NCBI GenBank assembly: GCA_007116105.1
Contig: SKJA01000059.1
Span: 1 to 7,112, forward strand
Length of the DNA stretch: 7,112 bases
Direction of reading: 5' to 3'
Source: Candidatus Izemoplasma sp.
GTDB lineage: Bacteria; Bacillota_I; Bacilli_A; Izemoplasmatales; Izemoplasmataceae
The notes under the pieces are model-generated. The model had not been told where the DNA came from. It made no database searches and saw only the letters and a list, made by a program, of their open reading frames with translations. This document shows positions 6,745 to 7,112 of this stretch, piece by piece. The stretch's first letter is position 1. Every line of letters begins with the position of its first letter. The translations under genes and the position numbers were made by a program.

Positions 6745-7112
6745 CGTGATCCCTCGATTCCATTTTTTAATAGTGTTAACATATCCTTTGTTAAAGCAAG
6801 CAAATCCTCGGTGCTTTCACCTTCATAAAAACGTTCCAATAACTCATGTGCATTGAACCGATACAACACTCTTGAAAGCAACTTCACATCGGTTCCTGGT
6901 TTTAAATGCCCTTGTGTGAGGTCTTGCGAGAGGTAGTGTTCCATAAACTGTAAGCCTGCGTCTTCAAGCTCTTTTCTTAAGCGCAACATGACCTGTGTGT
7001 GCGAGCGGTAGAGTTGAAGCCCAAAGATGTAATACGCTGGATGTGCTTTTGCGAACTCGATTCCAGCGCGCACAATGTCCTCGTATAAATGAATAAACGC
7101 CTCTTGTGAAAA
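6741..7112 (-). CDS. C-terminal part of a probable TetR-family regulator (partial)
   Basis: The frame is open to the right edge of the window, so the gene starts outside it; 123 residues plus the stop are visible. The GTG at 7073 is an internal valine codon, since the frame reads on upstream through FSQEAFIHLYEDI. The visible part is all alpha-helical in character: AKAHPAYYIFGLQLY resembles the HPxYYxxF motif at the start of many TetR ligand-binding domains, followed by charged amphipathic helices and no membrane segment. The DNA-binding helix-turn-helix would be in the missing N-terminus, so the family call rests on the C-terminal pattern and on context: first gene of an exporter operon and overlapping the ATPase by 4 bases (ATGA). 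If right, it would probably repress its own operon and respond to the exported compound. The promoter and operator lie outside the window. Confidence 0.65.
   Translation of the reverse strand, partial: FSQEAFIHLYEDIVRAGIEFAKAHPAYYIFGLQLYRSHTQVMLRLRKELEDAGLQFMEHYLSQDLTQGHLKPGTDVKLLSRVLYRFNAHELLERFYEGESTEDLLALTKDMLTLLKNGIEGSR

Noticed and set aside
6741..7073. A complete 110-residue protein starting at GTG 7073
   Set aside because: The frame continues open to the window edge with helix-like sequence, so the GTG is almost certainly an internal codon of a longer regulator.

Overview
This window reads as chromosomal DNA from a monoderm, low-to-moderate GC bacterium (Firmicutes, or a Mollicutes-related lineage that keeps the standard genetic code). 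The clues are strong AGGAGG-type ribosome binding sites, tightly packed one-direction operons, and gene families typical of that group. TGA is used as a stop (ends of the regulator and of the first permease) and Trp is encoded by TGG, so the mycoplasma code is excluded. The lineage is an inference. Every gene lies on the minus strand, so transcription runs from high to low coordinates. No tRNA, rRNA, CRISPR array, insertion sequence or stretch over 300 bases without a gene was seen.

Right part (7112 to about 4351): an ABC export operon. It opens with the C-terminal part of a probable TetR-type regulator cut by the window edge, followed by an ABC ATPase and two different but related ABC-2 type membrane proteins. 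All three junctions overlap (4, about 14 and 4 bases), so the genes are translationally chained. The operon ends in an intrinsic terminator whose stem starts inside the last stop codon. One ATPase plus two distinct permeases behind a TetR-like gene resembles self-regulated drug or lipid exporters; the substrate cannot be read from sequence.

Middle part (4305 to 1726): a two-gene unit with an extended -10 promoter, encoding an iron-sulphur L-serine dehydratase and then the 23S rRNA uracil-5-methyltransferase RlmD. The RlmD ribosome binding site is made of the last two codons of the dehydratase. The dehydratase has three cluster cysteines at canonical spacing but lacks the usual cysteine at the very C-terminus.

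Left part (1625 to 1): a membrane-anchored phospholipase D family protein resembling ClsC-type cardiolipin synthases. After it comes an extended -10 promoter, a strong ribosome binding site and the first 28 codons of a gene that leaves the window. That short N-terminus resembles the start of heliorhodopsins. If confirmed, this is the most interesting item here, but the evidence is a single short motif.
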